DNA of 64,000 nucleotides from an uncultured Phocaeicola sp. (GTDB lineage Bacteria; Bacteroidota; Bacteroidia; Bacteroidales; Bacteroidaceae), in contig CALUIZ010000003.1 in the NCBI GenBank assembly GCA_944320815.1, positions 1 to 64,000 of the forward strand. Reading direction: 5' to 3'. The translations under genes were made by a program, and so were the position numbers. Within the stretch, counting starts at the first letter, position 1. Each line of letters starts with the position of its first letter. The notes beneath the pieces were generated by a model. That model ran no database searches and was not told where the DNA came from. It saw nothing but the letters and a program-made list of their open reading frames with translations. Positions 8,421 through 17,105 of the stretch are shown one piece after another.

Positions 8421-10328
8421 TTAGAAGCTACCAAAGCCGCTTACATCTCCTTTTTCAAAAGTTTCCCATTGATTGGGATCGTATGTTGCGGACGGGCCTG
8501 TTACTGTAGTTTTTCTGCGTAAAGTAACATCTACTCCAAATACAACACCTGACGTTTCATCGCCTAAACGGTCGATGATTATATCATTCTTGTATAAAAG
8601 AATAGGATCGTTACCGTTGAAGTTCATTACTTCATCACTGATAGCGATGGCATTAGAAACATTTAAAGCAGCATCCGAATGTTGATATACGATAGTAGTT
8701 TTTGGTGCTAGTGTTCCTTCTAAAGTGACTTTCTTTTCTCCACTTGGTTTGTCGTAATTATCAGAGCCGCTATAATTCTTCATTGCTAATGTATAGTAGG
8801 ACAGGTCAATAGCAGCATCAGTAGGATTATAAAGTTCTATGTATTTATTGAAACCAGAGCCTTCTGCATATTCAGAAATGAACAAATCGCTTCCTCCTGG
8901 AGTCGGCTCTGGATCTGGTTCCGGATCAACCGTTCCACTTCCACCACCAGGGTTACCGACAACTTTTATATTCCAAACTTCCCATGTAGCAGCTGCAGCC
9001 GAAGTGCTGACGTATTTGAATGCAATCTTGATATTCTTTCCAGCATATTTGCTCAAATCAATATCACCGGAAGATGATTCATCCCAACTCATTCCGTTTG
9101 GATAGGTTGTAATCGTTACTTGTTCCCATGCTCCAGAAGCATCTGTAGTTGAAGCATCTGCTACCCATAATGTTTGGTTCTGCTCTTTTTCTCCTTGTTC
9201 GTCAAAATTGATAACATGCATGAAAGAAAGCGTAGCTGTTGTAGCTTTTGTCAGGTCGATAGCCGGAGAAATCAACCAACTTTCAGTTGCGTGATTTGTT
9301 CCACTAACATAAGCACTTGCTTTCATGTAATGATATTCTGCATCATGTTTCCAAACATAGCTAGCACCGCCCAATTCAACGTCATCAATAGTGAATCCGT
9401 CTTGTCCATCAGCGAACGGAGCATTCAACGCCACAAACTCTTCCCCGCTAGGAGCTTCTCCCTCTTCAAAGTCCACGTTGATGTCACCGCCGGCCTGGTC
9501 TTTCCAGTCTTCGATGGTGGCAGTTCCCATGGTTACCGTAGGCTGTCCGTTCAGGACGGAGAGAGTAGCCTTGTAAGTATATTTTGTTCCGGCTTCGTAT
9601 GTTCCCGTCACGTCATAGTCGAAACTCATGCCCTGCAGCGTGAACGTCATTTTTGCTCCGCTCAGGTCGGCGGCCGGGATGACAATCGCTTCAGCCTGTG
9701 TGCCTTCCGCGTTTACGTTCATGGCGATGTTGCCTTTGTTCCCGCCCGGAGTCAGCGTACCGTCGTTCAGGTCAAAGCTGGCCTGCGTGTCCATGCCAGA
9801 AATGGCGATGGCGAGTCCGTTTGTGCTTTCGATTGTCGCATCCTTTTCCACGTTGATGACAATCTGGCTCAACTGGTGCTTGAACGCTAGGTTCACCGTT
9901 TCGCCGTTTGCGATGTCAGCGGCATTGTTTGAATAGAGCAGGTCAATCTTTTTCGGGTCAGCCTGGTCCGTTACGTTTACCGTATAAGTCTTTCCGCTCA
10001 GGCTTGCCGTGTAAGGATAGTACGCCATAAAGCTGGCGGAACCTCCTTCCGGCCATTTCAGTGCCTGTCCGGCAGGAGTCAGGTTGCCTGCCGCACTTGC
10101 CGTGTACTCTCTGTTTGCAAATTCGTCGGCACCTGCAGTCATGAAGATACCTACCCGGTCTCCGTCGTCCCATGCGGAGCCTGAAGCCCTTGAGGTAAGT
10201 CCCTCGATGTACGAAGTGAAGTTCACGCCGTCACTTCCTAACCATTCACTGTTGTCATCGTTGCTTTTACAGCTTGTAAGAGCAAGGGCGGACAATGCGC
10301 CTACGTAAAATAAATTACTCAGTTTCAT
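8421..10328 (-). CDS. Fimbrillin-like / choice-of-anchor J / lamin-tail domain lipoprotein
   Basis: This 635-residue lipoprotein (lipobox LTSC, Cys20) has three apparent modules. Residues about 30-275 form a Mfa-like/fimbrillin domain (SAWDDGDRVGIFM, FMAYYPYTA, NLAFKHQLSQIVINV). Residues about 295-460 form a choice-of-anchor-J-type beta-sandwich (ESWLISPAIDLTKATTATLSF). After a proline/glycine-rich linker (DPEPDPEPTPGG), residues about 480-635 form a lamin-tail domain (LFISEYAEGSGFNKYIELYNPT). Lamin-tail domains commonly accompany extracellular nucleases. It follows the NUC1 nuclease gene by 66 bp and shares its N-terminal architecture. Probably a surface accessory or binding protein; no catalytic motif is seen. 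Confidence 0.82.
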   Translation of the reverse strand: MKLSNLFYVGALSALALTSCKSNDDNSEWLGSDGVNFTSYIEGLTSRASGSAWDDGDRVGIFMTAGADEFANREYTASAAGNLTPAGQALKWPEGGSASFMAYYPYTASLSGKTYTVNVTDQADPKKIDLLYSNNAADIANGETVNLAFKHQLSQIVINVEKDATIESTNGLAIAISGMDTQASFDLNDGTLTPGGNKGNIAMNVNAEGTQAEAIVIPAADLSGAKMTFTLQGMSFDYDVTGTYEAGTKYTYKATLSVLNGQPTVTMGTATIEDWKDQAGGDINVDFEEGEAPSGEEFVALNAPFADGQDGFTIDDVELGGASYVWKHDAEYHYMKASAYVSGTNHATESWLISPAIDLTKATTATLSFMHVINFDEQGEKEQNQTLWVADASTTDASGAWEQVTITTYPNGMSWDESSSGDIDLSKYAGKNIKIAFKYVSTSAAAATWEVWNIKVVGNPGGGSGTVDPEPDPEPTPGGSDLFISEYAEGSGFNKYIELYNPTDAAIDLSYYTLAMKNYSGSDNYDKPSGEKKVTLEGTLAPKTTIVYQHSDAALNVSNAIAISDEVMNFNGNDPILLYKNDIIIDRLGDETSGVVFGVDVTLRRKTTVTGPSATYDPNQWETFEKGDVSGFGSF

Positions 10329-10394
10329 AACTCACTTATTTTAGGGTTATTGTTTTTTAATGAAGAGTGATGAATGAAGAATCCGGCTTGTTTC

Positions 10395-11978
10395 TCACCA
10401 TACATTTGAATTGTTCTTGTACTGGTCATCAATGTTTGGGAAGAAAGTGAAGCCCGTGAGCTCTTCCAGCTCGTTGACGGAGATGGCGTATTGCCGATAA
10501 TTCCTGTCCTCGTATTCCTTCTGATCCAACTTGAAGGCGATGGTCTGGTAGTTTCTCGTCGATGAGAGTCTTCTGGCCAGTGCCTTGAAATAATATTTTG
10601 GTACAGCCACACCCTTTCCGCTGTTGTCGCTCGTATAAGTGATGTTCTTGTCTGTCTGTGTGGTAGGCATGGCACCTGTCACCACGTAAAGCGTGTCCGT
10701 ACCGCTGCACCAGCCTCTGACGGCTGTTTCCAGATCTGCCCAGATCGTCTGGTTGAGCCCTTGTCCGATTTGCGGAGTCATGTTGGTGTAGTAAAAAGTG
10801 GTTGCGTTCATCCGGTCGTTGCGTACGCGGTCGGCACTCGGAAGCTGGTGTCCGCGGTCGTAGTCGCTGCTAAACCCTTTATTCAGATTTGCCTGCAGGC
10901 TTGAAGATATCTCCGGGTCGAATCCCCAGTCGTTAGTGCGACCTCCGTCTCCCTTCAGGTAGTAGTTGCACAGCGGATAAGCCACCCAATAGGCAATTTT
11001 CAGGTCCGTGTCGTACAACATGCTGTAGTTGCGCACCTTCTGGTCATCCGGGCCATAATGGTTGATGTATCGGATGTTGCTTTTGGCCAGCTGCGATTCC
11101 GTTATCACCGGAGTTTCCGTCCATTTCGCGTATTTCGCCTCCGGGTCAACATCCACCTGGCTGCCTGCACCGCTGACATGGACAGTGAAAGTATATTTCA
11201 TCCCCGCGAGCAGTTCATTCTCGACATGAGTTTCCACCTCCTTCGCTTTTCCGTTGATTTCCAGTCTGAGCTTCAGCTTTCCGGAAATTGTCTGCGGGAC
11301 AAGGATCGCTTCCGCCTGCGTGCATTCCTTATTTATATACATCGCCACATCCGCTTCGTTTCCCTGTGCTGAAAGAGTCTTGTCCTTCAAGCTGACAGAT
11401 GCCTTTGTCTTTGTACCCACGACAGAAACTTTCAGCCCTTCGAGCGAGCCGTTGTCGGTGGTGTTCAGGTTGAGCACCAGCTTTGAAAGCATATGCGTGA
11501 ACTGCAGGTTGTTTCCCGTCTGCAGATTGGAGATGTCGCGTCCCTTCAGATTGTTCGACACCATCAGGTCGATGGCATTCTGCCGGCTCTGGTCGGTCAC
11601 GTCAACGGCATAGTCCAGGCCGTCCGTCGCGTCGGCATACGGGTAGTAAGCCACGAAGTCCACCTTCTGCGTCCCGTCTTCCGGGAACCGGATGACACCT
11701 CCATATCCGAGGAAATTCCCGTCTCCCTTTGCGGTGATATAAGACACGTTGTTGTCCAGCACATTGCCGTTTTCAGAAGCCAGCATGAAAATACCGATCT
11801 GGTCATTGGCTTCCCACGAGCCGTCGTAGGCCCTCGATGCACAAAGATTGTCAATGGTGGAAGTGAAAGTCACTTCGTTCGTCACATGGTTGTCCACTAC
11901 ACCTTCAGGAGTCTTGTTCTCACAAGCCTGAAGAATCAACAAGGCGAAAACGCCACCCCATATAGTCCGTCTGTTCAT
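10395..11978 (-). CDS. Surface lipoprotein: fimbrillin-like domain fused to a DNA/RNA non-specific endonuclease
   Basis: This 527-residue lipoprotein (lipobox LQAC, Cys19) carries an N-terminal fimbrillin-like domain (about 30-275; SWEANDQIGIFM, VDFVAYYPYAD, LQFTHMLSKLVLNL). A C-terminal NUC1/NucA-type domain (about 290-527) has the hallmark DRGH (374-377, His377 being the predicted general base) followed by NDRMNATTFYYTNMTPQ, which supplies the metal-binding Asn. Such enzymes cut single- and double-stranded DNA and RNA. The lipid anchor suggests display on the outer surface. It is the first gene of the minus-strand run, so the operon promoter should lie in 11979-12070, where only imperfect -7 boxes are seen. 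Confidence 0.88.
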   Translation of the reverse strand: MNRRTIWGGVFALLILQACENKTPEGVVDNHVTNEVTFTSTIDNLCASRAYDGSWEANDQIGIFMLASENGNVLDNNVSYITAKGDGNFLGYGGVIRFPEDGTQKVDFVAYYPYADATDGLDYAVDVTDQSRQNAIDLMVSNNLKGRDISNLQTGNNLQFTHMLSKLVLNLNTTDNGSLEGLKVSVVGTKTKASVSLKDKTLSAQGNEADVAMYINKECTQAEAILVPQTISGKLKLRLEINGKAKEVETHVENELLAGMKYTFTVHVSGAGSQVDVDPEAKYAKWTETPVITESQLAKSNIRYINHYGPDDQKVRNYSMLYDTDLKIAYWVAYPLCNYYLKGDGGRTNDWGFDPEISSSLQANLNKGFSSDYDRGHQLPSADRVRNDRMNATTFYYTNMTPQIGQGLNQTIWADLETAVRGWCSGTDTLYVVTGAMPTTQTDKNITYTSDNSGKGVAVPKYYFKALARRLSSTRNYQTIAFKLDQKEYEDRNYRQYAISVNELEELTGFTFFPNIDDQYKNNSNVW

Positions 11979-12584
11979 AATTGATGGGTAAAGTTCTGTT
12001 TATATTTGTTTACAAAATGTATTTCCGTCTTAGCTCTGTTTTTGCTTTTCTTCCGAAATCTGGTGTTAATTTATGAAAAGTTTTTCTTACAAGGAAATAT
12101 ATTTGTTGTTTTTTTTAGTTTCTTGCCCGAAAAGAATCCGTTTGGCTTGTGGATGTGACAAATGTGTGAAAAGACTTTCCGGGATGGGACGAAAAGGCGC
12201 GTCGGGGCATGTTTTGCAGTCGAAAAACATTTTGTTCCTTTATCTTGCAGGAGCCTTTACTTTTTGATACATGGCGCGTCAATTTCTGTTTTTTGAGCGC
12301 AAGCCCGTCTTGTCCGGAAAAATAACGGGCTGTCCGGTCGTGAACAAGCGTCTGTTTTAACAAGAACAGGCGGGTGTTTTCTGCAAAGTATCACCCTATG
12401 GCTTCCGCATCATAAAGGCAGATAATAAAGACAAGAAAGGAGGGAAATGTCAAAATAAAACCCGCCTATCAAAAAAGTCATGTTTAAGGGAGTGTGGCGA
12501 AGAAATGACGTTTGACGAAGTCAATCTCGTGTACATCCAGCTTGTGCGTTTGAAATCTTTCATTATGGGACGACAAAATGAAGG
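11979..12584. other. Intergenic region holding a GC-rich hairpin repeat
   Basis: No convincing gene is seen in this 606-bp divergence of the nuclease operon and the downstream end of fic. AGCCCGT (12302-12308) pairs with ACGGGCT (12325-12331), and the surrounding 12295-12380 resembles the CGGGCTGT-core repeats at 14040, 55685 and 59469. Short open frames here lack family features. Confidence 0.5.
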
Positions 12585-13700
12585 TTACTCTTTGTTTTGA
12601 CACACTCTTTCTTCCACCAAGACATAGTTTGTGCTGCGTCCACCTTCTTGGGCTTTCTTTAATACACCTTTTCCAACAAGGTCACGGATGTCATTGAGTG
12701 CCGTGTCTGTAGAACATTTTGCAATCTTTGCCCATTTACCGGTAGAGAGTTTTCCGAAAAATCCATCAAATTGCATATTAATCAACTTCCGTTGTCTCTC
12801 GTTGAATGATATGTTTCGGTTGCGTTCCCAGAAATCAGCTTTGCGAAGCACCGATGACAAAGTTTCTTCAGTGGAATTTAATGCCTGCTCAAAACAATGT
12901 AAAAACCACAAAAGCCATTCGGTAATGTTACCGTCACCATGCTGTGTACGTTCCAAAATCTCGTAATATTCTTTTTGCAGCAGTTTCATTTCAGCCGATA
13001 TGGAATAAAAACGCTTGCCACAATTTTCTGAACGGGCAAGCAGCATATCTGTCAATGCCCGGGCAATACGTCCATTGCCATCATCAAAAGGGTGAATGGA
13101 AACAAACCACAGGTGTGCTATGGCTGCTTTCAATACAGCATCTGTATTCTCGTCATTGTTTATCCACGAAATAAATCTTTCCATTTCCATAGGCACTCTT
13201 TCGGCAGAAGGAGCTTGATAGTGTATTTTTTCCTTGCCTAAAGCACCAGACACCACTTGCATTTCGCCACTGCGGTATTTCCCCACTTCAATACGATATA
13301 ATCCACTTATCCCTGTTGGAAACAACACATTGTGCCAGCCAAAAAGACGTTCCGACGAAATGGGGCGATTATAATTTTGCGTGGCATCCAACTGCATCTC
13401 TACAATTCCTTCCACATAACGTGAGGCAGAAACCATTCCTGCCATTGCAATCCCAAGTCTGCGTGCTAACGATGAACGTACCTCTTCGAGGTTAAGTTTC
13501 TCTCCTTCAATTTCTGAAGAGCGAATGAGTTCTATAGATAGATTTGACAACACGGCTTCATCTTGGGAGTCGAATCCGAGCGACAGCATTCTTCCTATTA
13601 CCATCCCCTGTTTAGCGCGTACGCGTCCCAGTTCATTCATTATTCGCAGGCTGTCATAGCGGAATTGCCACCAATTATCATAATCGTGAATATATAGCAT
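12585..13700 (-). CDS. Fic family protein, class II auto-inhibited (AMPylator)
   Basis: This 371-residue protein carries the Fic core motif HPFDDGNGR at 203-211, with catalytic His203. An N-terminal DUF4172-like helical region contains the inhibitory motif SSEIEG at 61-66, matching (S/T)xxxE(G/N) of class II Fic proteins, where the Glu blocks ATP binding. A C-terminal winged-helix-like region lies at about 300-365 (KIAKCSTDTALNDIRDLVGKG). Fic enzymes usually transfer AMP to target proteins. The gene stands alone; a near-perfect palindrome lies upstream of its promoter, suggesting autoregulation through the C-terminal DNA-binding segment. The target protein is unknown. Codon use is more AT-rich than that of its neighbours. 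Confidence 0.92.
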   Translation of the reverse strand: MLYIHDYDNWWQFRYDSLRIMNELGRVRAKQGMVIGRMLSLGFDSQDEAVLSNLSIELIRSSEIEGEKLNLEEVRSSLARRLGIAMAGMVSASRYVEGIVEMQLDATQNYNRPISSERLFGWHNVLFPTGISGLYRIEVGKYRSGEMQVVSGALGKEKIHYQAPSAERVPMEMERFISWINNDENTDAVLKAAIAHLWFVSIHPFDDGNGRIARALTDMLLARSENCGKRFYSISAEMKLLQKEYYEILERTQHGDGNITEWLLWFLHCFEQALNSTEETLSSVLRKADFWERNRNISFNERQRKLINMQFDGFFGKLSTGKWAKIAKCSTDTALNDIRDLVGKGVLKKAQEGGRSTNYVLVEERVCQNKE

Positions 13701-13716
13701 AACATGACGTTTTGTG

Positions 13717-13774
13717 CAAAAATAAGCATTAATCGGTGATTGGACAAGTTATTCGCCGAAAATGTTCGGTGAAT
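13717..13774 (-). promoter_or_regulatory. fic promoter and adjacent palindromic operator candidate
   Basis: Read on the minus strand, 13717-13724 is TATTTTTG (-7 box), with CTTG about 20 nt upstream as a -33 box. Directly upstream, 13751-13774 is a palindrome of ATTCGCCGAA, a 4-nt centre and TTCGGTGAAT with one mismatch. A related half-site (TTTACCGAA) follows at about 13784. The placement suits a repressor or activator site. Confidence 0.45.
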
Positions 13775-14023
13775 AAAATAGGTATTTACCGAATTGCAGT
13801 CCTTGATTCTTCCTTTCACCTTGCAAAAGTTGGAAAAACGGATTGAGTGTAAAAACCGTCAAGTACATTCTGATTCCCTAGTGGTGGTCGTTAGGGAATT
13901 ATTTTGCAAATGTATATATGTCAATTGTTTATGGATTATGCTGTGGGAATCCTGTATTCTAATGACCGATCCCACCGTTAAATTATTCTTCCGATTTCTA
14001 TTCCGTATGTGGGCGAGTTTGCG

Positions 14024-14031
14024 TATATTTG
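14024..14031 (+). promoter_or_regulatory. Predicted -7 box of the sialidase promoter
   Basis: TATATTTG matches TAnnTTTG, but no good -33 TTTG lies 19-21 nt upstream. It would give a 5' leader of roughly 110 nt that contains the hairpin at 14040-14090. The rest of 13775-14023 shows no gene. Confidence 0.35.
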
Positions 14032-14039
14032 GGATTGTA

Positions 14040-14090
14040 ACGGGCTGTTCTATAGAAAAGCATGTTCCTTTTCTGTCCGGTCCAGCCCGT
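14040..14090 (+). repeat. GC-rich hairpin repeat in the sialidase leader
   Basis: ACGGGCTG (14040-14047) pairs with CAGCCCGT (14083-14090), enclosing a second AGAAAAG/CTTTTCT stem. The CGGGCTGTTC core recurs at 59490 and, in variant form, at 12325 and 55710. Confidence 0.45.
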
Positions 14091-14148
14091 CGGAGCGTGC
14101 CAGACACGTTCCGGAAACATGTTTTTGTTCATTAAAATCAGAATACGG

Positions 14149-15783
14149 ATGAGAAACTTGATGATTTTATGGGCCTTGCTGGCCTGTTTCCCGGTATTGG
14201 CGGCGGATACAATCTATGTGAAAGGCGAACAGACACCGCTCCTGATAGAGCGGAAGGACAATGTGTTGCTCCGGATGAGGATAGACGCGCAGGAAAGCGG
14301 GATGCTCGACGAGGTGACGGTTGCTTTCGGCACGGAGGTGCCCTTGCGTGAAATTAAGTCGGTGAAATTGTATTACAGCGGAACGGATGCCGTCAAGGAC
14401 CGCGGCAAGCAACGCTTCGCTCCGGTGGAATACCTTTCGGGCGCTCAGCCGGGGAAGACGCTTGCGGCGAATCCGTCCTACTCCATCCTGAAGTCGGAGT
14501 GCCGGGCCGACCGGCATCGTGTGACCCTGAAGGCGGACCAGAAACTGTTTCCCGGATACAATTTTTTCTGGGTGAGTCTGGAAATGGCTCCCGAGGCTTC
14601 GTTGCATACCGTTGTTTCTGCGGAGATGGTTTCTGCGGAAGTCGACGGAAAGGCGGCTCCGGTGAAGCGCGTGGGCGGAACGTTCGGACGGCGGACAGCC
14701 GTGGGAGTGCGCCATGCGGGTGATGACGGGGTTGCGGCATTCCGCATTCCGGGGCTGGTGACCACCAACCGTGGCACGCTTCTGGGGGTGTATGATGTGC
14801 GTTATAACAGCAGCAAGGACCTGCAGGAGCATATAGATGTGGGACTGAGCCGGAGCACGGACGGAGGAAAGACATGGGAAAAAATGCGTCTGCCCATTTC
14901 TTTCGGGGAATACGGAGGGCTGCCTTCCGCACAGAATGGGGTGGGCGACCCGTCGGTGCTGGTGGACACCCGGACAAATACGGTCTGGATCATGGCTGCG
15001 TGGACGCATGGCATGGGGAACCAGATGGCATGGTTCTCTTCCGGTCAGGGAACAGACGTAACCCAGACCGGACAGCTCGTGCTGGTGAAAAGCACGGACG
15101 ACGGGAAGACGTGGTCTGAACCGGTCAACATTACGGAACAGGTGAAGCGGCCCGACTGGTTCTTTCTGCTGCAGGGACCGGGGAGAGGCATCACGATGAG
15201 CGACGGGACACTGGTCTTCCCCGTACAGTTCATCGACAAGGAACGTATGCCGGGCGCGGGTATCCTGTACAGCAAGGACGGAGGGAAGAACTGGCATCTT
15301 CACAACCGGGCGCGCACCAATACGACGGAAGCCCAGGTGGCGGAAGTGGAACCCGGCGTGCTGATGCTGAACATGCGCGACAACCGCAAGGGAAGCCGTG
15401 CCGTCTATACCACTTCCGATATGGGACGGACATGGAAAGAGCATGAATCATCGCGCTCCGCCCTGATTGAGCCGGTCTGCATGGCGAGTCTGATTGCAGT
15501 GAAGGCCGAAGACAATGTGACAGGGCGTGACCTGCTGATATTTTCCAACCCGAACTCAACTTCCGCGCGTGAGAACCTGACTATAAAAGTCAGTCTGGAC
15601 GGCGGGTTGAGCTGGCTGCCCGAACATCAGCTTCTGCTGGACGAAGGCCGGGGATGGGGCTATTCCTGCCTTACGATGGTGGACCGTGAAACCGTCGGAA
15701 TCCTTTACGAGAGCAGTGTGGCCCACATCACGTTCCAGAGCATCAGACTGGCAGACCTGCTGGGCAGTCTGCCGGCCGAATGA
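14149..15783 (+). CDS. Exo-alpha-sialidase (GH33 neuraminidase)
   Basis: This 544-residue secreted enzyme releases terminal sialic acid from host mucin glycans and glycoconjugates. After the signal peptide (MRNLMILWALLACFPVLAA) comes a sialidase N-terminal carbohydrate-binding domain (about 20-175), then the six-bladed catalytic domain with FRIP at 198-201. Asp-box repeats are visible as STDGGKTW, STDDGKTW, SKDGGKNW, TSDMGRTW and SLDGGLSW. The ATG at 14149 is chosen because it begins a good signal peptide; an in-frame ATG 87 bp upstream would bury it. The convergent neighbour is a sugar O-acetyltransferase gene ending 5 bp away. No transporter or sialate catabolism gene is in the window. Confidence 0.95.
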   Translation: MRNLMILWALLACFPVLAADTIYVKGEQTPLLIERKDNVLLRMRIDAQESGMLDEVTVAFGTEVPLREIKSVKLYYSGTDAVKDRGKQRFAPVEYLSGAQPGKTLAANPSYSILKSECRADRHRVTLKADQKLFPGYNFFWVSLEMAPEASLHTVVSAEMVSAEVDGKAAPVKRVGGTFGRRTAVGVRHAGDDGVAAFRIPGLVTTNRGTLLGVYDVRYNSSKDLQEHIDVGLSRSTDGGKTWEKMRLPISFGEYGGLPSAQNGVGDPSVLVDTRTNTVWIMAAWTHGMGNQMAWFSSGQGTDVTQTGQLVLVKSTDDGKTWSEPVNITEQVKRPDWFFLLQGPGRGITMSDGTLVFPVQFIDKERMPGAGILYSKDGGKNWHLHNRARTNTTEAQVAEVEPGVLMLNMRDNRKGSRAVYTTSDMGRTWKEHESSRSALIEPVCMASLIAVKAEDNVTGRDLLIFSNPNSTSARENLTIKVSLDGGLSWLPEHQLLLDEGRGWGYSCLTMVDRETVGILYESSVAHITFQSIRLADLLGSLPAE

Positions 15784-15787
15784 GGTA

Positions 15788-16345
15788 TCACTTCTTCAGA
15801 CTTTTTTTCACCACAGCAGGTACCCCGGCGGCAAGCGAGTCGTCGGGGATGTCTTTTGTGACCACACTTCCGGCGGCGATGATGCACCGGTTTCCGATGG
15901 TCACCCCCGGACAGACAATCACTCCTCCGCCCAGCCAGCAGTCTTCACCCACGGTGATGGGATAGGCCGTTTCTTTCTCCTCTCTGCGCTCCACATAATC
16001 CATCGGGTGCTGCGGAGTGTAGAACTGGCAGTTGGGCCCGATGAGCGTATGTTTTCCTATCCGGATGTATCCGGCATCGAGCATGGTGCAGTTGCAGTTG
16101 ATGAACACGTGCTCTTCCAGAAGGATGTTGGATCCGTGGTCGCAGTGGAAAGGCGGGCACACGGTGGAACTTTCCGGAATGGACGGAATCAGTTCCTTGA
16201 TCACCTTCCGGTAGTCCTTGTCGAGCAGGCTCATGCCGCGGAGCCGTGCGCAGATTTCGTTGGCATGGTTGAGGCTGGCTTTGACGGCGGGATCGGAAAA
16301 ATAATACATTTCCGAACTGTGCATCTTTTCAAGTTCTGTTTTCAT
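15788..16345 (-). CDS. Sugar O-acetyltransferase (maltose/galactoside acetyltransferase-like)
   Basis: This 185-residue left-handed beta-helix acetyltransferase has an N-terminal Mac domain (MKTELEKMHSSEMYYFSDPAV). Hexapeptide repeats follow (FINCNCTMLDAGYIRIGKHT, VIVCPGVTIGNRCIIAAGSVV), with the catalytic His in TPQHPMD near residue 115. Acetyl-CoA is the donor; the acceptor is probably a sugar, but which one is unknown. The ATG at 16345 fits the family start; upstream in-frame ATGs would add 68 unrelated residues. It is convergent with the sialidase gene. A second member of this family is at 24671. Confidence 0.9.
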   Translation of the reverse strand: MKTELEKMHSSEMYYFSDPAVKASLNHANEICARLRGMSLLDKDYRKVIKELIPSIPESSTVCPPFHCDHGSNILLEEHVFINCNCTMLDAGYIRIGKHTLIGPNCQFYTPQHPMDYVERREEKETAYPITVGEDCWLGGGVIVCPGVTIGNRCIIAAGSVVTKDIPDDSLAAGVPAVVKKSLKK

Positions 16346-16597
16346 AAGCGGATTATTTTGATGGTGGAGACAAAGATAACGCTGATTCTCTATACAAGTG
16401 GCCGGAATCGTGTGAAATTGCTGTGTCAAATGTAAAATGACGCGCACGCTTCCGGTAAAGTTCATGCCGTTTCCTGAAATTTTGTTGATTATACAACAAT
16501 TTAACATCTGTTGTGTGGTAATTTTGTGGTATTGTGAAATGTACGGCATGATGCAGCCGTTCTGACAGGATTCAGCATAACCAATAAATTTATAGAT

Positions 16598-17071
16598 ATG
16601 AAGCTAAAGTATTGTCTGACATTTGTCCTGTTCTTTCTGTCTTCGCTGATGTTTGCGGCGGAGCCGTTGGAATATGAAATTGTGGGAGCCGGAAGCGGCA
16701 CACAGGGAACTTATCTGGTAAAGGTGTATGTGATTTCGAAGAAAAACAAGCCCGATGCGGATTTGCTGAAGAAATGCGCCGTGCATGGGGTGCTGTTCAA
16801 GGGATTTGCGGGGACGAACTCCAGAATGCGCCAGAAAGCGTTGGCCGGCGGTCCGCTTGCCGAACAGCAGCATTCGGATTTTTTCGGCCCTTTTTTCAGT
16901 GACGACGGGGCTTACAGAAATTATGCCGATATGGTGACTTCACAATATGAGGTGGTGAAGGTGGCGAAGAAGCAGTACCGTATAGGCACCACCATTTCCG
17001 TGCAGAAAGACCAGCTGCGCAAGGACCTGGAACAGGCCGGTGTGATAAAGTCTTTAGGGACAGGGTTCTGA
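16598..17071 (+). CDS. Small exported protein, paralogue of the next gene (function unknown)
   Basis: This 157-residue protein has a signal peptide (MKLKYCLTFVLFFLSSLMFAA) and no lipobox. Its core KKCAVHGVLFKGF, then DFFGPFFSDDGAYRNYADM, aligns with KKQAVHDVIFKGI and DYFNNFFRDRGEYTDYLKM in the following lipoprotein, so the two are diverged paralogues. The alanine-rich helix before the FKG motif recalls the FlgT/LPP20-type fold, but that is only a hint. It is the first gene of a seven-gene plus-strand cluster of envelope proteins. No catalytic motif is apparent. Confidence 0.75.
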   Translation: MKLKYCLTFVLFFLSSLMFAAEPLEYEIVGAGSGTQGTYLVKVYVISKKNKPDADLLKKCAVHGVLFKGFAGTNSRMRQKALAGGPLAEQQHSDFFGPFFSDDGAYRNYADMVTSQYEVVKVAKKQYRIGTTISVQKDQLRKDLEQAGVIKSLGTGF

Positions 17072-17105
17072 TAGAATAAGAGAATAAAAATAAATACATG
17101 TTACG

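Noticed and set aside
13794..14135. 113-residue frame upstream of the sialidase gene
   Set aside because: It overlaps the predicted promoter and leader hairpin and has no recognisable protein features.
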